This document shows, piece after piece, positions 27,088 through 35,606 of a DNA stretch of 64,000 nt; the first letter of the stretch is position 1; the number at the start of each line of letters is the position of its first letter. Origin of the DNA: Streptomyces griseoviridis (GTDB lineage Bacteria > Actinomycetota > Actinomycetes > Streptomycetales > Streptomycetaceae). Both the position numbers and the translations under genes were made by a program. Below the pieces are notes generated by a model that saw nothing but the letters and a program-made list of their open reading frames with translations, made no database searches and was not told the DNA's origin. The DNA lies in NCBI GenBank assembly GCA_014649155.1, contig BMSM01000017.1, forward strand, positions 80,749-144,748, given 5' to 3'.

Positions 27088-28773
27088 TCAGGCACGGGTG
27101 GACAGGGCCAGGTACTGGTGCACCGACCGGACGGCGCTCGCACCGTCGCCGGCAGCCGCGGCCACCCGCTTCAGCGACGCGGTCCGCACGTCACCCGCGG
27201 CGAACACACCCGGCACGCTCGTCTCGTAGGGCAGCGGCGCACGCCCCGCGTCCCGCCAGCGGGGCCCCTGATCAGCGTTCGACAGCGCGAGGTCGGTGCG
27301 GACGAACCCGTCGTCGTCCAGCGTCACCCCCGTCAGCCAGTCGGTGGCCGGCTCGGCACCGATGAAGCAGAACAGACCGGCGCAGGCGATCCGGCGCACC
27401 GGGCCACCGGGCCGCGTCAGCGTCACCGCCTCCAGCCGCTCGGCGCCGTGCAGCGCCGACACCCGCGTGCCCGTCAGCACCGTGATGCGCGGGTCCCCGA
27501 GGACGCGGTCCACCAGGTACGCGGACATGCGGGTGCCCAGGTCCTCACCGCGGACCACCAGGGTCACCGCCCGCGCGTGGCGCGCGAGGTGCAGCGCCGC
27601 CTGCCCCGCCGAGTTGGCCCCGCCGACGACGGCGACCGGTGCGCCGGCCACCGTCTGCGCCTCCATGTCCGTGGCCGAGTAGTGGATGCCGCGCCCGGTC
27701 AGCTCGTTCCACCGGTCGACCGGGAGGGCGCGGTAGGCGGCACCGGTGGCGAGGACCACGGCCCGGGTCCGGATCCGCGCCCCGTCGGAGAGGGTGACCA
27801 CGTGACCCCCCGCGCCGGGTTCCAGCGCGACGACGGTGCACGGACTGGCGATCCTGGCGCCGAACTTCAGAGCCTGCACGGCGGCGCGCGCGGTGAGGTC
27901 CGCGCCGCTCAGACCGAACGGGAAGCCGAGGTAGTTCTCGATGCGCGCGCTGGTGGCGGCCTGGCCGCCGGTGGCGACCGCGTCGAGCAGTACCGTTTCC
28001 AGCCCCTCGGAGGCCCCGTGCACGGCGGCCGCCAGTCCGGCGGGGCCGGCGCCCACCACGGTCAGGTCGGCGGTACCGCTGCCGGTGTCACGGAAGGACA
28101 GGTTCAGCCGCTCGCTGAGCGCGCCGGGGGTGACGCCCGTCAGCACCTCGGCCCCGATCGAGGCGACCGGCAGGTCGGCCGCGGTCAGCCCGGCGGCACC
28201 GAGCAGGGCCGCTCCCTCCGCCGAGCCGTCCGGCAGCCAGGAGTGGGCGACCCCCTGGCGGGCGAGGAAGGTACGCAGCCGCAGGCCCGCGGCCGAGTCC
28301 GGGTCGCCCACCATCCGCAGCGTCTGGGCGGTCGCCTGCCGCAGCAGCCGGCGCCGGGCCAGGAAGGAACGCAGGAACAGGTCCGACAGCTCGGTCTCCC
28401 GCGCCATCAGCAGCCGGAACGACCCGGCGTCCACCCGGTGCACGGTGCCCGGCCTGCGCACCTGCACCCGCAGGTGCCGGCGCTGACCGGTGAGCAGCCC
28501 GAGTTCACCGACGAACTGGCCGGGCCCGTACCGCAGCAGGACCTCGTCCCGGCCCGGTGCCGGGGACGGCCGCACCGCCTCCAGCCGGGCGCTGCCGCAC
28601 AGGAGGAGGTCACCGCAGTCGTCCCCGACGTCGAACAGCACCTGCCCGCCGGTGACCTCCTCCGGCTTCGCGTACCGGACTGCCCGGGTCAGCTGCTTCT
28701 CGGTCAGCCGGACCGAGGCCAGGCCGACGAGGTCCTCGGGTCGGTCGCCGATCTCGGGAAAGGAGGTCGCCAT
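27088..28773 (-). CDS. cyclic-nucleotide-binding-domain / FAD-dependent thioredoxin-reductase-like fusion
   Basis: A 561-residue fusion. Residues about 20-150 form a cNMP-binding-like beta roll (YGPGQFVGELGLLTGQRRHL). From about 235 onward it is a thioredoxin-reductase-like flavoprotein: VVGAGPAGLAAAVHGA (FAD), ATGGQAATSARIENYLGFP, VVGGANSAGQAALHLA (NADPH) and GVFAAGDVR (FAD ribityl). The redox CxxC of true thioredoxin reductases is absent; the position reads HYSATDMEAQ. It may therefore reduce another partner or act as a nucleotide- or redox-responsive diaphorase. The start is ATG 28773 with AGGG 10 bases upstream. It is 86 bases downstream of the isochorismatase gene on the same strand, probably one operon. 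Confidence 0.9.
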   Translation of the reverse strand: MATSFPEIGDRPEDLVGLASVRLTEKQLTRAVRYAKPEEVTGGQVLFDVGDDCGDLLLCGSARLEAVRPSPAPGRDEVLLRYGPGQFVGELGLLTGQRRHLRVQVRRPGTVHRVDAGSFRLLMARETELSDLFLRSFLARRRLLRQATAQTLRMVGDPDSAAGLRLRTFLARQGVAHSWLPDGSAEGAALLGAAGLTAADLPVASIGAEVLTGVTPGALSERLNLSFRDTGSGTADLTVVGAGPAGLAAAVHGASEGLETVLLDAVATGGQAATSARIENYLGFPFGLSGADLTARAAVQALKFGARIASPCTVVALEPGAGGHVVTLSDGARIRTRAVVLATGAAYRALPVDRWNELTGRGIHYSATDMEAQTVAGAPVAVVGGANSAGQAALHLARHARAVTLVVRGEDLGTRMSAYLVDRVLGDPRITVLTGTRVSALHGAERLEAVTLTRPGGPVRRIACAGLFCFIGAEPATDWLTGVTLDDDGFVRTDLALSNADQGPRWRDAGRAPLPYETSVPGVFAAGDVRTASLKRVAAAAGDGASAVRSVHQYLALSTRA

Positions 28774-28859
28774 GGAGGTGATCCCTTCGACGCGCGTCGC
28801 GCGCCTTGCTCGTGCTGTCGGGGAGGTGGGGCCGGTCGGGGGACGGACGCGTCCGTGCC

Positions 28860-29471
28860 TCAGAAGTCGGCGCGGGACAGCAGTTCCTCGGTGGTGAGCA
28901 CGTCGTGGGCGATGAGCGCGTAGCGGTTCACCATCTGCTCGTAGGAGCCGGCGTCGCCGTCGGGCGCGGTGGCGTCCTTGACGAGGGTCACCCGATAGCC
29001 CCGCTCCATGGCGCTGCGGGCGGTGGACTCCACACACATCGTCCCGATCATGCCCGCCACGGCGATGTGCTCGATGCCGCGGCGCTTCAGCTGGATGTCG
29101 AGGTCGGTGGTGGCGAAGACGTCGAGGTTCTTGTGCGGGGCGATCGTCACGTCACCGGGGCCGGGCCGGAGATCGGGGTGGAACTCGGCGCCCCAGCCGC
29201 CCGCCTCGAACATGCGGTTGTCGAACATCATGCGGTGGATGCCGGAGCGGTGCTTCCAGTCGTCGTACTCCTCGTCGGTATAGGACATCGGCGAGAAGAA
29301 CGCCGGGTAGCCCTTGTCCCGGAAACCGGCCAGCAGCCGCCTGAGGTTGTCCAGGGTACCTATGCGCTCGAACTCCGCCTTGAAGCCCGGGTAGCCCTTG
29401 CCGCCTTCGGCGAAGACCTCGTTGACGGTGTCGATCAGGACGAGACCGATCGGGGCGGACGTACTGGTCAT
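28860..29471 (-). CDS. isochorismatase-family cysteine hydrolase
   Basis: A 203-residue isochorismatase-fold protein with the expected triad: Asp in LVLIDTVNEV (about residue 14), Lys in APHKNLDVF and Cys in GTMCVESTARSAMERGY. Members hydrolyse isochorismate, nicotinamide, ureas or biurets; the substrate here is undetermined. The start is ATG 29471 with AAAGGAA upstream. Its promoter is probably the recurrent motif at 29542-29583, inside the 3' end of the small gene upstream. The flavin reductase follows on the same strand. Confidence 0.92.
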   Translation of the reverse strand: MTSTSAPIGLVLIDTVNEVFAEGGKGYPGFKAEFERIGTLDNLRRLLAGFRDKGYPAFFSPMSYTDEEYDDWKHRSGIHRMMFDNRMFEAGGWGAEFHPDLRPGPGDVTIAPHKNLDVFATTDLDIQLKRRGIEHIAVAGMIGTMCVESTARSAMERGYRVTLVKDATAPDGDAGSYEQMVNRYALIAHDVLTTEELLSRADF

Positions 29472-29541
29472 GAGGGATGTTCCTTTCCTTCTGCCGCACC
29501 GCGGCGATGCGGACGGGTGGACCCGGGGGGCTTCCGCAGTC

Positions 29542-29583
29542 AGCGTGTCAGCGGGTGACGGGAGCGCCATCGGTTGTTCGACT
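29542..29583 (-). promoter_or_regulatory. recurrent bipartite promoter motif
   Basis: On the minus strand AGTC-GAAC-AAC-C-GAT (one mismatch, GAC to AAC), then CACGCT at positions 37-42. It is 112 bases before the isochorismatase start. Confidence 0.65.
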
Positions 29584-29826
29584 GCCGACCGGGCCCGCAC
29601 CGTACGTTTCCGGTCCGCGCGACACCTGGAAGCGGGCCCGGTGCGGTGCCGGGGGAGCCGTCGAGGTGGCCGGGGCCGTGGCGTTGGCCGCGGCCGCGAG
29701 GACCGCGATCAGGGTGATGCCGCCCATGGCGGCGAGTTGCTGCCGGGCGGTGGAGAAGCGACGGGGGACGGCACGGCGTCCGGAACCGTCGGGCGCCAGC
29801 GCGGAGGAGACGGAGGGGGCGGGCAC
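29548..29826 (-). CDS. small membrane or exported hypothetical protein (92 residues)
   Basis: GTG 29826 has GGGAG six bases upstream, and a copy of the recurrent promoter motif lies 119 bases before it; these two signals are the main support. The product has a basic N-terminal stretch (GRRAVPRRFSTARQQ), then one hydrophobic segment (MGGITLIAVLAAAANA) and a Pro/Thr-rich C-terminus. It could be a single-pass membrane protein with its tail outside. No family recognised. Confidence 0.55.
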   Translation of the reverse strand: MPAPSVSSALAPDGSGRRAVPRRFSTARQQLAAMGGITLIAVLAAAANATAPATSTAPPAPHRARFQVSRGPETYGAGPVGSRTTDGAPVTR

Positions 29827-29902
29827 GGAAAGCTCCCGTCTGGCTGTCCTACCCCGTGACGGGGGCGGACGTGTCGGTGATGGTGGTGGGGGTGGGGGGC
29901 CG

Positions 29903-29945
29903 AGTGAACCGCGTGGACGAACCGCCACGCCTCGGTCGATCGACT
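29903..29945 (-). promoter_or_regulatory. recurrent bipartite promoter motif
   Basis: On the minus strand AGTC-GATC-GAC-C-GAG, with the perfect dyad GTCGATCGAC, then TTCACT at positions 38-43. It is 119 bases before the GTG of the 92-residue protein. Confidence 0.6.
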
Positions 29946-30102
29946 GACGTTCCGGGCCGGGCATCGCCCCTCGGCGCGGGCACATGTCTCATTCCCCTCT
30001 ATGCACACACGTGTGAGTCGGCGACGATGGACACGGCCTGGGCACCCGTCCACGGAACGCCCAGGCCGCCCTTCCCCCGCAGCCCGCGAGCAAGGTGGCC
30101 CC

Positions 30103-30474
30103 ATGACGCGACGCCGTACCCGCCACGTCCTCACGACGGCCGTCCTCGGCGCGGCCACCCTGGCCGGTCTCACCGTGACCGGCCAACCGGCCTCGGCGAC
30201 CGCTTTCCCCTGGGGCATCTCCCTCTACACGGGCTCCGGCCTGACGGGCACACAGACCGTCGTGGACCTCGACGACACCTCGTGCCACAACCTCTCCGAG
30301 CCCGCCCTGTCCGCCGTGGACGTGTCGGACTCGGACCTGTACGCCTACTACAACCCGGACTGCCGCACGGGCCTGCCGGGGCAGAGCGGCGACTCGTACG
30401 TCATCGTCGGCAGCCTGCACAGCGCGGAGTTCGCGCTGCCCGTGGTCAGTTACCGAGTGGTCCACAACAACTAG
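30103..30474 (+). CDS. small secreted protein, possibly beta/gamma-crystallin or I36-inhibitor-like
   Basis: A 123-residue protein with a clear Sec signal peptide: basic MTRRRTRH, hydrophobic core, probable cleavage after ASA near residue 32. The mature part is small, acidic and aromatic, with two cysteines (SCHNL, PDCRTG) that could form a disulfide. The pattern LYTGSGLTGTQTVVDLDD faintly recalls crystallin-fold or peptidase-inhibitor I36 proteins, which is only a suggestion. ATG 30103 has AAGGTGG upstream. Its stop overlaps the convergent SsgA-like stop by four bases. Confidence 0.75.
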   Translation: MTRRRTRHVLTTAVLGAATLAGLTVTGQPASATAFPWGISLYTGSGLTGTQTVVDLDDTSCHNLSEPALSAVDVSDSDLYAYYNPDCRTGLPGQSGDSYVIVGSLHSAEFALPVVSYRVVHNN

Positions 30475-30950
30475 GCCCGGCGTCCGCCTCGCCCCAGCAG
30501 GGCGGCCTCCAGGGCGTCCCAGTCGAGCAGGCGGCTCTCGTCGCCGGCCGGCACCAGCGCGTACGTGGCGTCCAGCCACCGCCGCACTCCGCTCAACCCG
30601 GTCTCCAGACACACCCGGCCCTCGGGACGCAGGAGGGTGAAACGGAGGGCACCGGCCGTCCCGTACCGGTCGCCGACCGGCCGGACGCGGAAGTCACCCT
30701 CCCCGCTGGGGCCGCGGGTTCCCCGGTCCAGCAGTTCCCGGGACACGACCCAGGTCACGCGTAGATCGGTCACCGGGTCCACGAAGAGGTCCAGGGTGAC
30801 GGCGTAGGGATCGTCCAGGGTGTAGCGCAGGCGGCAGCGCAACGTGTCGGGACCCGCGGGGACGAACAGCCGCCGGACCGTCGTGACGAGAACCGGGGGA
30901 ACACGGTCGCCCCGGGTCCCGGGGCCGGCGAAGGCGCTTCGGTCGTTCAT
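30471..30950 (-). CDS. SsgA-like sporulation/cell-division regulator
   Basis: A 159-residue SsgA-like protein (SALP): RCRLRYTLDDPYAVTLDLFVDP, TWVVSRELLDRGTRGPSGEGD and the terminal LVPAGDESRLLDWDALEAAL are family landmarks (quoted in parts). SALPs localise division or wall-remodelling proteins during Streptomyces sporulation. The start is ATG 30950 with GGGAG upstream. A copy of the recurrent motif lies 104 bases before the start. A second SALP is at 56872-57315. Confidence 0.92.
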   Translation of the reverse strand: MNDRSAFAGPGTRGDRVPPVLVTTVRRLFVPAGPDTLRCRLRYTLDDPYAVTLDLFVDPVTDLRVTWVVSRELLDRGTRGPSGEGDFRVRPVGDRYGTAGALRFTLLRPEGRVCLETGLSGVRRWLDATYALVPAGDESRLLDWDALEAALLGRGGRRA

Positions 30951-31012
30951 CGGGTGCTCTCTCTCCCGTCGGGGGCACGCTTTTCGGTCAGGTACGCGCG
31001 CTGACGTCCCTC

Positions 31013-31054
31013 ATCCTGGGCACCCCCCGCCCGGTGCGCATCGGTAGAATGACT
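31013..31054 (-). promoter_or_regulatory. recurrent bipartite promoter motif
   Basis: On the minus strand AGTC-ATTC-TAC-C-GAT (GAC to TAC), then CAGGAT at positions 37-42. It is 104 bases before the SsgA-like start. Confidence 0.6.
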
Positions 31055-31386
31055 GCGGATGAAACGGGGTGAACACCGTCCTCATGACTCACGCGGGGGC
31101 CGGTCCGCGCCGGTGCGCAAGGGGCTAATCTTGGCCATCGGCGGCGTCCGTGACGCCCCGGCCTGTCGCCCCGCCGACCGTGACGGCGGCGGAGGCCACC
31201 ACCGGTCCGGCTCCCGGGCCCCGGCCCGCCCACCCGCGGCGGCGGTGGGCCGGCACCCGGACGGCCAGAACCGATCCGCACCGACGCGACGGGGGCCCGG
31301 TCCGGACCGTGCCCCGCGCGCGACCCGACGTCAGGGGTACTTGTGAACAGCTTCCGCAGGCAGGCGTCCGGCCGCCGGAGAACCGT

Positions 31387-33276
31387 ATGAGCACGCCCAC
31401 CCACCCGTCCTCCCTCACCGGGCGGACGCGGTGCGGGGACTCCTCCCGGTTCCCGCTGCGCGACTTCCTGCGCACCGAGACCGGCAGTGCCGCCGTCCTG
31501 GCCGCCGCGGTGGTCGCCGCCGTGGCCTGGGCGAACGTCGCGCCGGGCGGGTACGAGTCGTTCTGGCGGACGGACCTGTCCGTGACGGTCGGCGGCCACG
31601 GTGTGCTGCTGCACCTGCGGGAGTGGGTGAACAGCGGCCTGATGACGGTCTTCTTCTTCGTCGTCGGGCTGGAGGCACGCCGCGAGTTCGACATGGGGGA
31701 GCTGCGCGAACGCAGCCGGCTGGCGCTCCCGCTGGCCGCCGGCGTCTCGGGCATGCTGGTGCCCGTCCTCCTCTACGTGGCCGTCAACGCGGGCCACGGG
31801 ACGGCGGGCGGCTGGGGCGCCGCCATGTCCACCGACACCGCCTTCGCGCTCGGTGCCCTGGCCCTGGTGGGGCGCCGGATGCCGACCGCGCTGCGGGTCC
31901 TGGTGCTGACGGTGACCGTGGTGGACGACTTCGTCGCCCTGATCGTCATCGCCGTCGCCTACAGCGGGAACGTGGGCCTGCCCGCCCTCGCTGTCGCCGT
32001 CGGCGCCTTCGCCGTCGTCCTGCTGCTGCGCTCCCTCGGCGTGCGGCGCGGGGCGGCGTACGCGGTGCCGGTGGCCGTCGCCTGGCCGGCCCTGCTCTTC
32101 TCGGGTGTGGACCCCGTGGTCCTCGGCCTGGCCATGGGGCTGCTGACCTACGCGCGCCCCGCCGGGCGTCCCGCGCTGGAGCGGGCCAGCGGACTGTTCC
32201 GGCTCTTCCGCGAGCAGCCCACCGCCGAACTCGAACACTCCGTCCGCCTCGGACTGGCCTCCGCGCTCTCCCCCAACGACCGCCTGCAGCGCATGTTCCA
32301 CCCCTGGGCGAGCTACGTGATCGTCCCGCTCTTCGCCCTGGCCAACGCGGGCATCCCGGTCACCGTCGGCCAACTCGCCGACGCCTTCACCTCACCGGTC
32401 ACCCTGGGCATCGTGCTGGCCTACGTGGTGGGCAAACCCGTCGGCATCGTGGGAGCGTCCCTGCTGGTCTCCGCCGCCGGGCGGGACCGCGTGCAGCTGC
32501 CCGTCGGCGTCGGCGCCCTCGTCGCGGGCGGCACCGTCGCCGGGGTCGGTTTCACCGTCTCCCTGCTGATCGCGACCCTCGCCTTCGACGGCGCCGCCCT
32601 CCAGCAGGCCAAGATCGGCACCCTGACCGCCGTGCTGGGCTCCGTCGCACTGAGCTGGGCGGTCAACGCGGTCCTGGCGCGGTTGCCGCACCGGCTGCGG
32701 CTGCGCAGCACCATCGGCCCGGCCGAGGCCATCGTCGACCTCGCGGTGCCGGTCGACGACGCCCGCGACCATGTCCGGGGGCCACGGGACGCACCCGTGA
32801 CGGTGGTGGAGTACGGCGACTACGAATGCCCTTACTGCGGGCTGGCCGAGCCCGTCGTACGTGATCTGCTGCGGGATTTCGGCGAGGTCCGCTATGTGTG
32901 GCGGCACCTGCCGCTCACGGACGTACACCCCCACGCACAGGCGGCGGCGGAGGCGGCCGAGGCCGCGGCGGCGCAGGGCCGGTACTGGGAGATGCACGAC
33001 CTGCTGATGGCGCACCAGGGTGCGTTGAGCGGGCGGGACCTGCGGGGGTACGCCGTCGGGGCCGGGCTCGACGTGGAGCGGTTCATGGCCGACGTGCGGG
33101 CGGGGACGGGCGCGGCGCGGGTCGCCGAGGACGTGGAATCCGCCGATCTGAGCGGTGTGGCCGGTACCCCCACCTTCTTCGTCGACGGACGCAGGCACGA
33201 CGGCGCCTACGACATCGCCGCGCTGTCGGCGGCCGTGCGCGCCGCCCGCGCCCGCGCCGCCCTGGACGCCGTGTGA
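31387..33276 (+). CDS. nhaA: Na+/H+ antiporter NhaA fused to a DsbA-like thioredoxin domain
   Basis: A 629-residue protein. Residues about 20-430 are NhaA: TGSAAVLAAAVVAAVAWAN, FFFVVGLEARREF, the essential Asp pair in TVTVVDDFVALIVIAVAY, and multiple membrane helices. Residues about 455-625 form a DsbA/thioredoxin-like domain with CPYC in VEYGDYECPYCGLAEPV and cis-Pro in VAGTPTFFVDG. Such fusions are known in actinobacteria. The thioredoxin part probably acts in redox control or dithiol exchange on one membrane face. The start is ATG 31387 with GGAG six bases upstream. Confidence 0.93.
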   Translation: MSTPTHPSSLTGRTRCGDSSRFPLRDFLRTETGSAAVLAAAVVAAVAWANVAPGGYESFWRTDLSVTVGGHGVLLHLREWVNSGLMTVFFFVVGLEARREFDMGELRERSRLALPLAAGVSGMLVPVLLYVAVNAGHGTAGGWGAAMSTDTAFALGALALVGRRMPTALRVLVLTVTVVDDFVALIVIAVAYSGNVGLPALAVAVGAFAVVLLLRSLGVRRGAAYAVPVAVAWPALLFSGVDPVVLGLAMGLLTYARPAGRPALERASGLFRLFREQPTAELEHSVRLGLASALSPNDRLQRMFHPWASYVIVPLFALANAGIPVTVGQLADAFTSPVTLGIVLAYVVGKPVGIVGASLLVSAAGRDRVQLPVGVGALVAGGTVAGVGFTVSLLIATLAFDGAALQQAKIGTLTAVLGSVALSWAVNAVLARLPHRLRLRSTIGPAEAIVDLAVPVDDARDHVRGPRDAPVTVVEYGDYECPYCGLAEPVVRDLLRDFGEVRYVWRHLPLTDVHPHAQAAAEAAEAAAAQGRYWEMHDLLMAHQGALSGRDLRGYAVGAGLDVERFMADVRAGTGAARVAEDVESADLSGVAGTPTFFVDGRRHDGAYDIAALSAAVRAARARAALDAV

Positions 33277-33295
33277 CACGGGTGCGGGCGCACAC

Positions 33296-33376
33296 CGCGA
33301 GAGCCCCCCGGCAGGTGTCCCGGGGGGCTCGCGGCACACGGCCGGCGGCGTTCCCCTCGCGGGGGACGCCGCCGGC
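33296..33376. terminator. double hairpin terminator between convergent genes
   Basis: Two consecutive stem-loops. 33296-33333 pairs CGCGAG(AG)CCCCCCGG with its complement. 33341-33376 pairs GCCGGCGGCGTTCCCC with its complement around TCGC with one wobble. They sit between the nhaA fusion and the convergent hydrolase and should work both ways. Confidence 0.8.
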
Positions 33377-33382
33377 GCCGGA

Positions 33383-34219
33383 TCACTTGGCGAGGAAGGC
33401 GAGGAGCGCCTCGTTGACCTCGGCGGCGTGGGTCCACAGCAGACCGTGCGGGGCGCCGTCGATCTCGACGTAGTCGGCGTGCGGGAGGGCCTTGCGGAAG
33501 GGACGGGCGGTGGAGTCGATGGGCAGGATGTTGTCGGCGGTGCCGTGCAGGATCAGAGCGGGCACGTCGATCCTGGGGATGTCGGCGCGGAAGTCGGTCG
33601 GCCAGGTCAGGGGAGCGGCGGAGGCGGCGTAGGAGCCACCGGCGGCGGCGGTGTTCCAGCTGTTGCGGACGGCCTCCTCGCCGATCCGGGTGCCGAGGTT
33701 GTCGTCCAGGTTGTAGAAGTCCCGGTAGAAGGCCGTGTAGTAGGCGTAGCGGTCGGTCTTGACCGTGTCGGAGATGTCCTGGAAGAAGGCCTGGCCGGCG
33801 GCGCCGTCGGGGTTGTCGTCGGTCTTCAGCAGGAAGGGCTCCAGGGAGGCGAGGAAGGCAGCCTTGGCGACCCGGGCGGAGCCGTAGGTGCCGAGGTAGC
33901 GGCCGACCTCGCCGGTGCCCATGGAGAAGCCGACGAGGGTGACACCCTGGAGGTCGAGGGTCTCCAGGACGGTGTTGAGGTCGGCTGCGAAGGTGTCGTA
34001 GTCGTAGCCGGTGGTGGGCTGCGAGGAGCGGCCGAAACCGCGGCGGTCGTAGGTGATGACCCGGTAACCGGCGTCCAGGAGCGCGGCGGTCTGCTTCTCC
34101 CAGGAGTGTCCGTCCAGCGGGTAGCCGTGGATCAGGACGACCGGACGGCCGGTGCCGTGGTCCTCGTAGTACAGCTCGATGTCGGTGGTGTTCTCCTGGC
34201 CGACGGTGATGAACGGCAT
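33383..34219 (-). CDS. alpha/beta hydrolase of the cofactor-free chloroperoxidase/perhydrolase type
   Basis: A 278-residue protein closely matching bacterial non-haem chloroperoxidases: LIHGYPLDGHSWEKQ, the nucleophile GFSMGTGEVGRYLG, the acid in LHGTADNILPID and the His in DGAPHGLLWTHA. These enzymes are esterases that also form peracids. The start is ATG 34219. A good copy of the recurrent motif lies 96 bases upstream, and AT-richer sequence with ACACATGTG lies further out. Confidence 0.92.
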   Translation of the reverse strand: MPFITVGQENTTDIELYYEDHGTGRPVVLIHGYPLDGHSWEKQTAALLDAGYRVITYDRRGFGRSSQPTTGYDYDTFAADLNTVLETLDLQGVTLVGFSMGTGEVGRYLGTYGSARVAKAAFLASLEPFLLKTDDNPDGAAGQAFFQDISDTVKTDRYAYYTAFYRDFYNLDDNLGTRIGEEAVRNSWNTAAAGGSYAASAAPLTWPTDFRADIPRIDVPALILHGTADNILPIDSTARPFRKALPHADYVEIDGAPHGLLWTHAAEVNEALLAFLAK

Positions 34220-34273
34220 GGTGCATTACCTCCACAGTGGTCGGGCCGCCGGTGCGGCGCCGAGTACGGGTCC

Positions 34274-34315
34274 AGCTTCACGGCGCACGGCGGCGCGGGA
34301 ATCCGTCTAACGACT
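34274..34315 (-). promoter_or_regulatory. recurrent bipartite promoter motif
   Basis: On the minus strand AGTC-GTTA-GAC-G-GAT, then GAAGCT at positions 37-42. It is 96 bases before the chloroperoxidase-type hydrolase start. Confidence 0.7.
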
Positions 34316-34506
34316 TACGGGCTGGGGCGGCGTGACTCATACGGGAGACGGTCAGGCCCCCGTGGAGCATGGAACACACCCGGCCGGGCACATGTGTTTC
34401 ACTCCGGCGAATCCTGTAGAACATGTATCTCGGGCTCTCAGGAACGGAGCCCGGCGCACGCCGGTGCCCAGGAGCCGGGTGCGACGACCTGTCGAGGAGT
34501 CTCCCG

Positions 34507-35396
34507 ATGAAACCGGTGGTCTGGATCCCGTACGAGCCCAGGGGCCTGCCGGGGCTGCCCGACGGACTCGACCGCCCTTACCGGGACGGCACGGACACCT
34601 GTCCCACACCGCCGGAGGAGGTCCGCCTCCTCACCGGTTTCCCCGGGGCGGGCGGCTACGAGCCACTGGTCACGATGGTCTCCCGGGCCAGGCGTCTGAA
34701 GGTGCTGCGGGTCCTCAGCTCCGGCCACGACTGCCTGACCCCGCGTCTGGGCCTGCTGCCGCCGGGGGCCCTGCTGCGCACCGGGCACGGTGTGCACGCC
34801 GAGGCGACCGCGGAGCTGGCGGTGACCCTGCTGCTGGCCTCGGGGGGCGGGATTCCCCGTGCGCGAGCGGCAGGCGGGCGACTGGGCCCCGGCCGGCCGC
34901 CCGACGATACGCGGCAAGCGCGTGGTCGTCGTGGACCGGAGCCGTCGGGTCCGCCGTCGCGCGGCTGCTGGAACCCTTCGGCTGCGGACTCGTCCGGAGC
35001 GCCCGCTCCGCCCGGCCCGGCGACGCCGGGCCCGCCGTGCACCCGGTGAGGGAACTGCCGTCCCTGCTGCCCGCGGCGGACGCCGTGGTGCTGTGCGCGC
35101 CGCCGACCGAGGAGACCCGCGGCATGTTCGGCGCGCACCGGCCGGCCTCGCTCAAGGACGGCGCGACCCTGGTGAACGTCGGCAGGGGCGAACCGGTCGA
35201 CACCGACGCCCTGACCCGGGAGGTGGGTTCCGGACGGCTGCGGGCGGCGCTGGACGTGGCGGCACTCGAGCCACTGCCCGGCGCGCACCCGCTCTGGCGG
35301 CAGCCGGAGGCGTTGATCATCCCGCACGCCGGCACGTTCACCGACGCCTCCGCGAAGGACTCCGCGACCTTCCTGCCACGGCGGTCGTGGCGCTGA
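34507..35396 (+). pseudogene. D-isomer-specific 2-hydroxyacid dehydrogenase, frameshifted
   Basis: The protein starts normally at ATG 34507 (GAGGAG upstream; MKPVVWIPYEP). It changes frame near 34855, so that RERQAGDWAPAGRPTIRGKR reads in the next frame, and changes again near 34935, where GAVGSAVARLLEPFG continues. The late part keeps the Arg in NVGRGEPVD, the Glu in DVAALEPLPGAHPLW and the His in IIPHAGTFTDAS. The frameshifts flank and destroy the NAD-binding loop. The C-terminal residues also look unusual. Unless these are sequencing errors, the gene is dead. Confidence 0.8.
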
Positions 35397-35606
35397 GCGG
35401 ACGGGTCACCCCTGCTGAACAGGACCACCGCCGGCTGACCGCCCGGGCCGCGCCCGCACCCCCGTCCGGCTCACCCGTACCGCCTGCCATGCGCGCACCT
35501 TATGGACATCCGCAAGAACAAGCATTGGCCTCATCGCCGCACGAGGGCGAGAGTTGATCCAGCCCCGCACACCGGCCCGGTGCCGGTCCCGACCAAGGAG
35601 AATCCC

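Noticed and set aside
30012..30030. AGTCGGCGACGATGG before the small secreted protein gene
   Set aside because: One base short in the spacer and no hexamer at the expected distance.
34352..35428. Minus-strand frames opposite the 2-hydroxyacid dehydrogenase remnant
   Set aside because: No homology; the plus strand carries clear family motifs across frameshifts.
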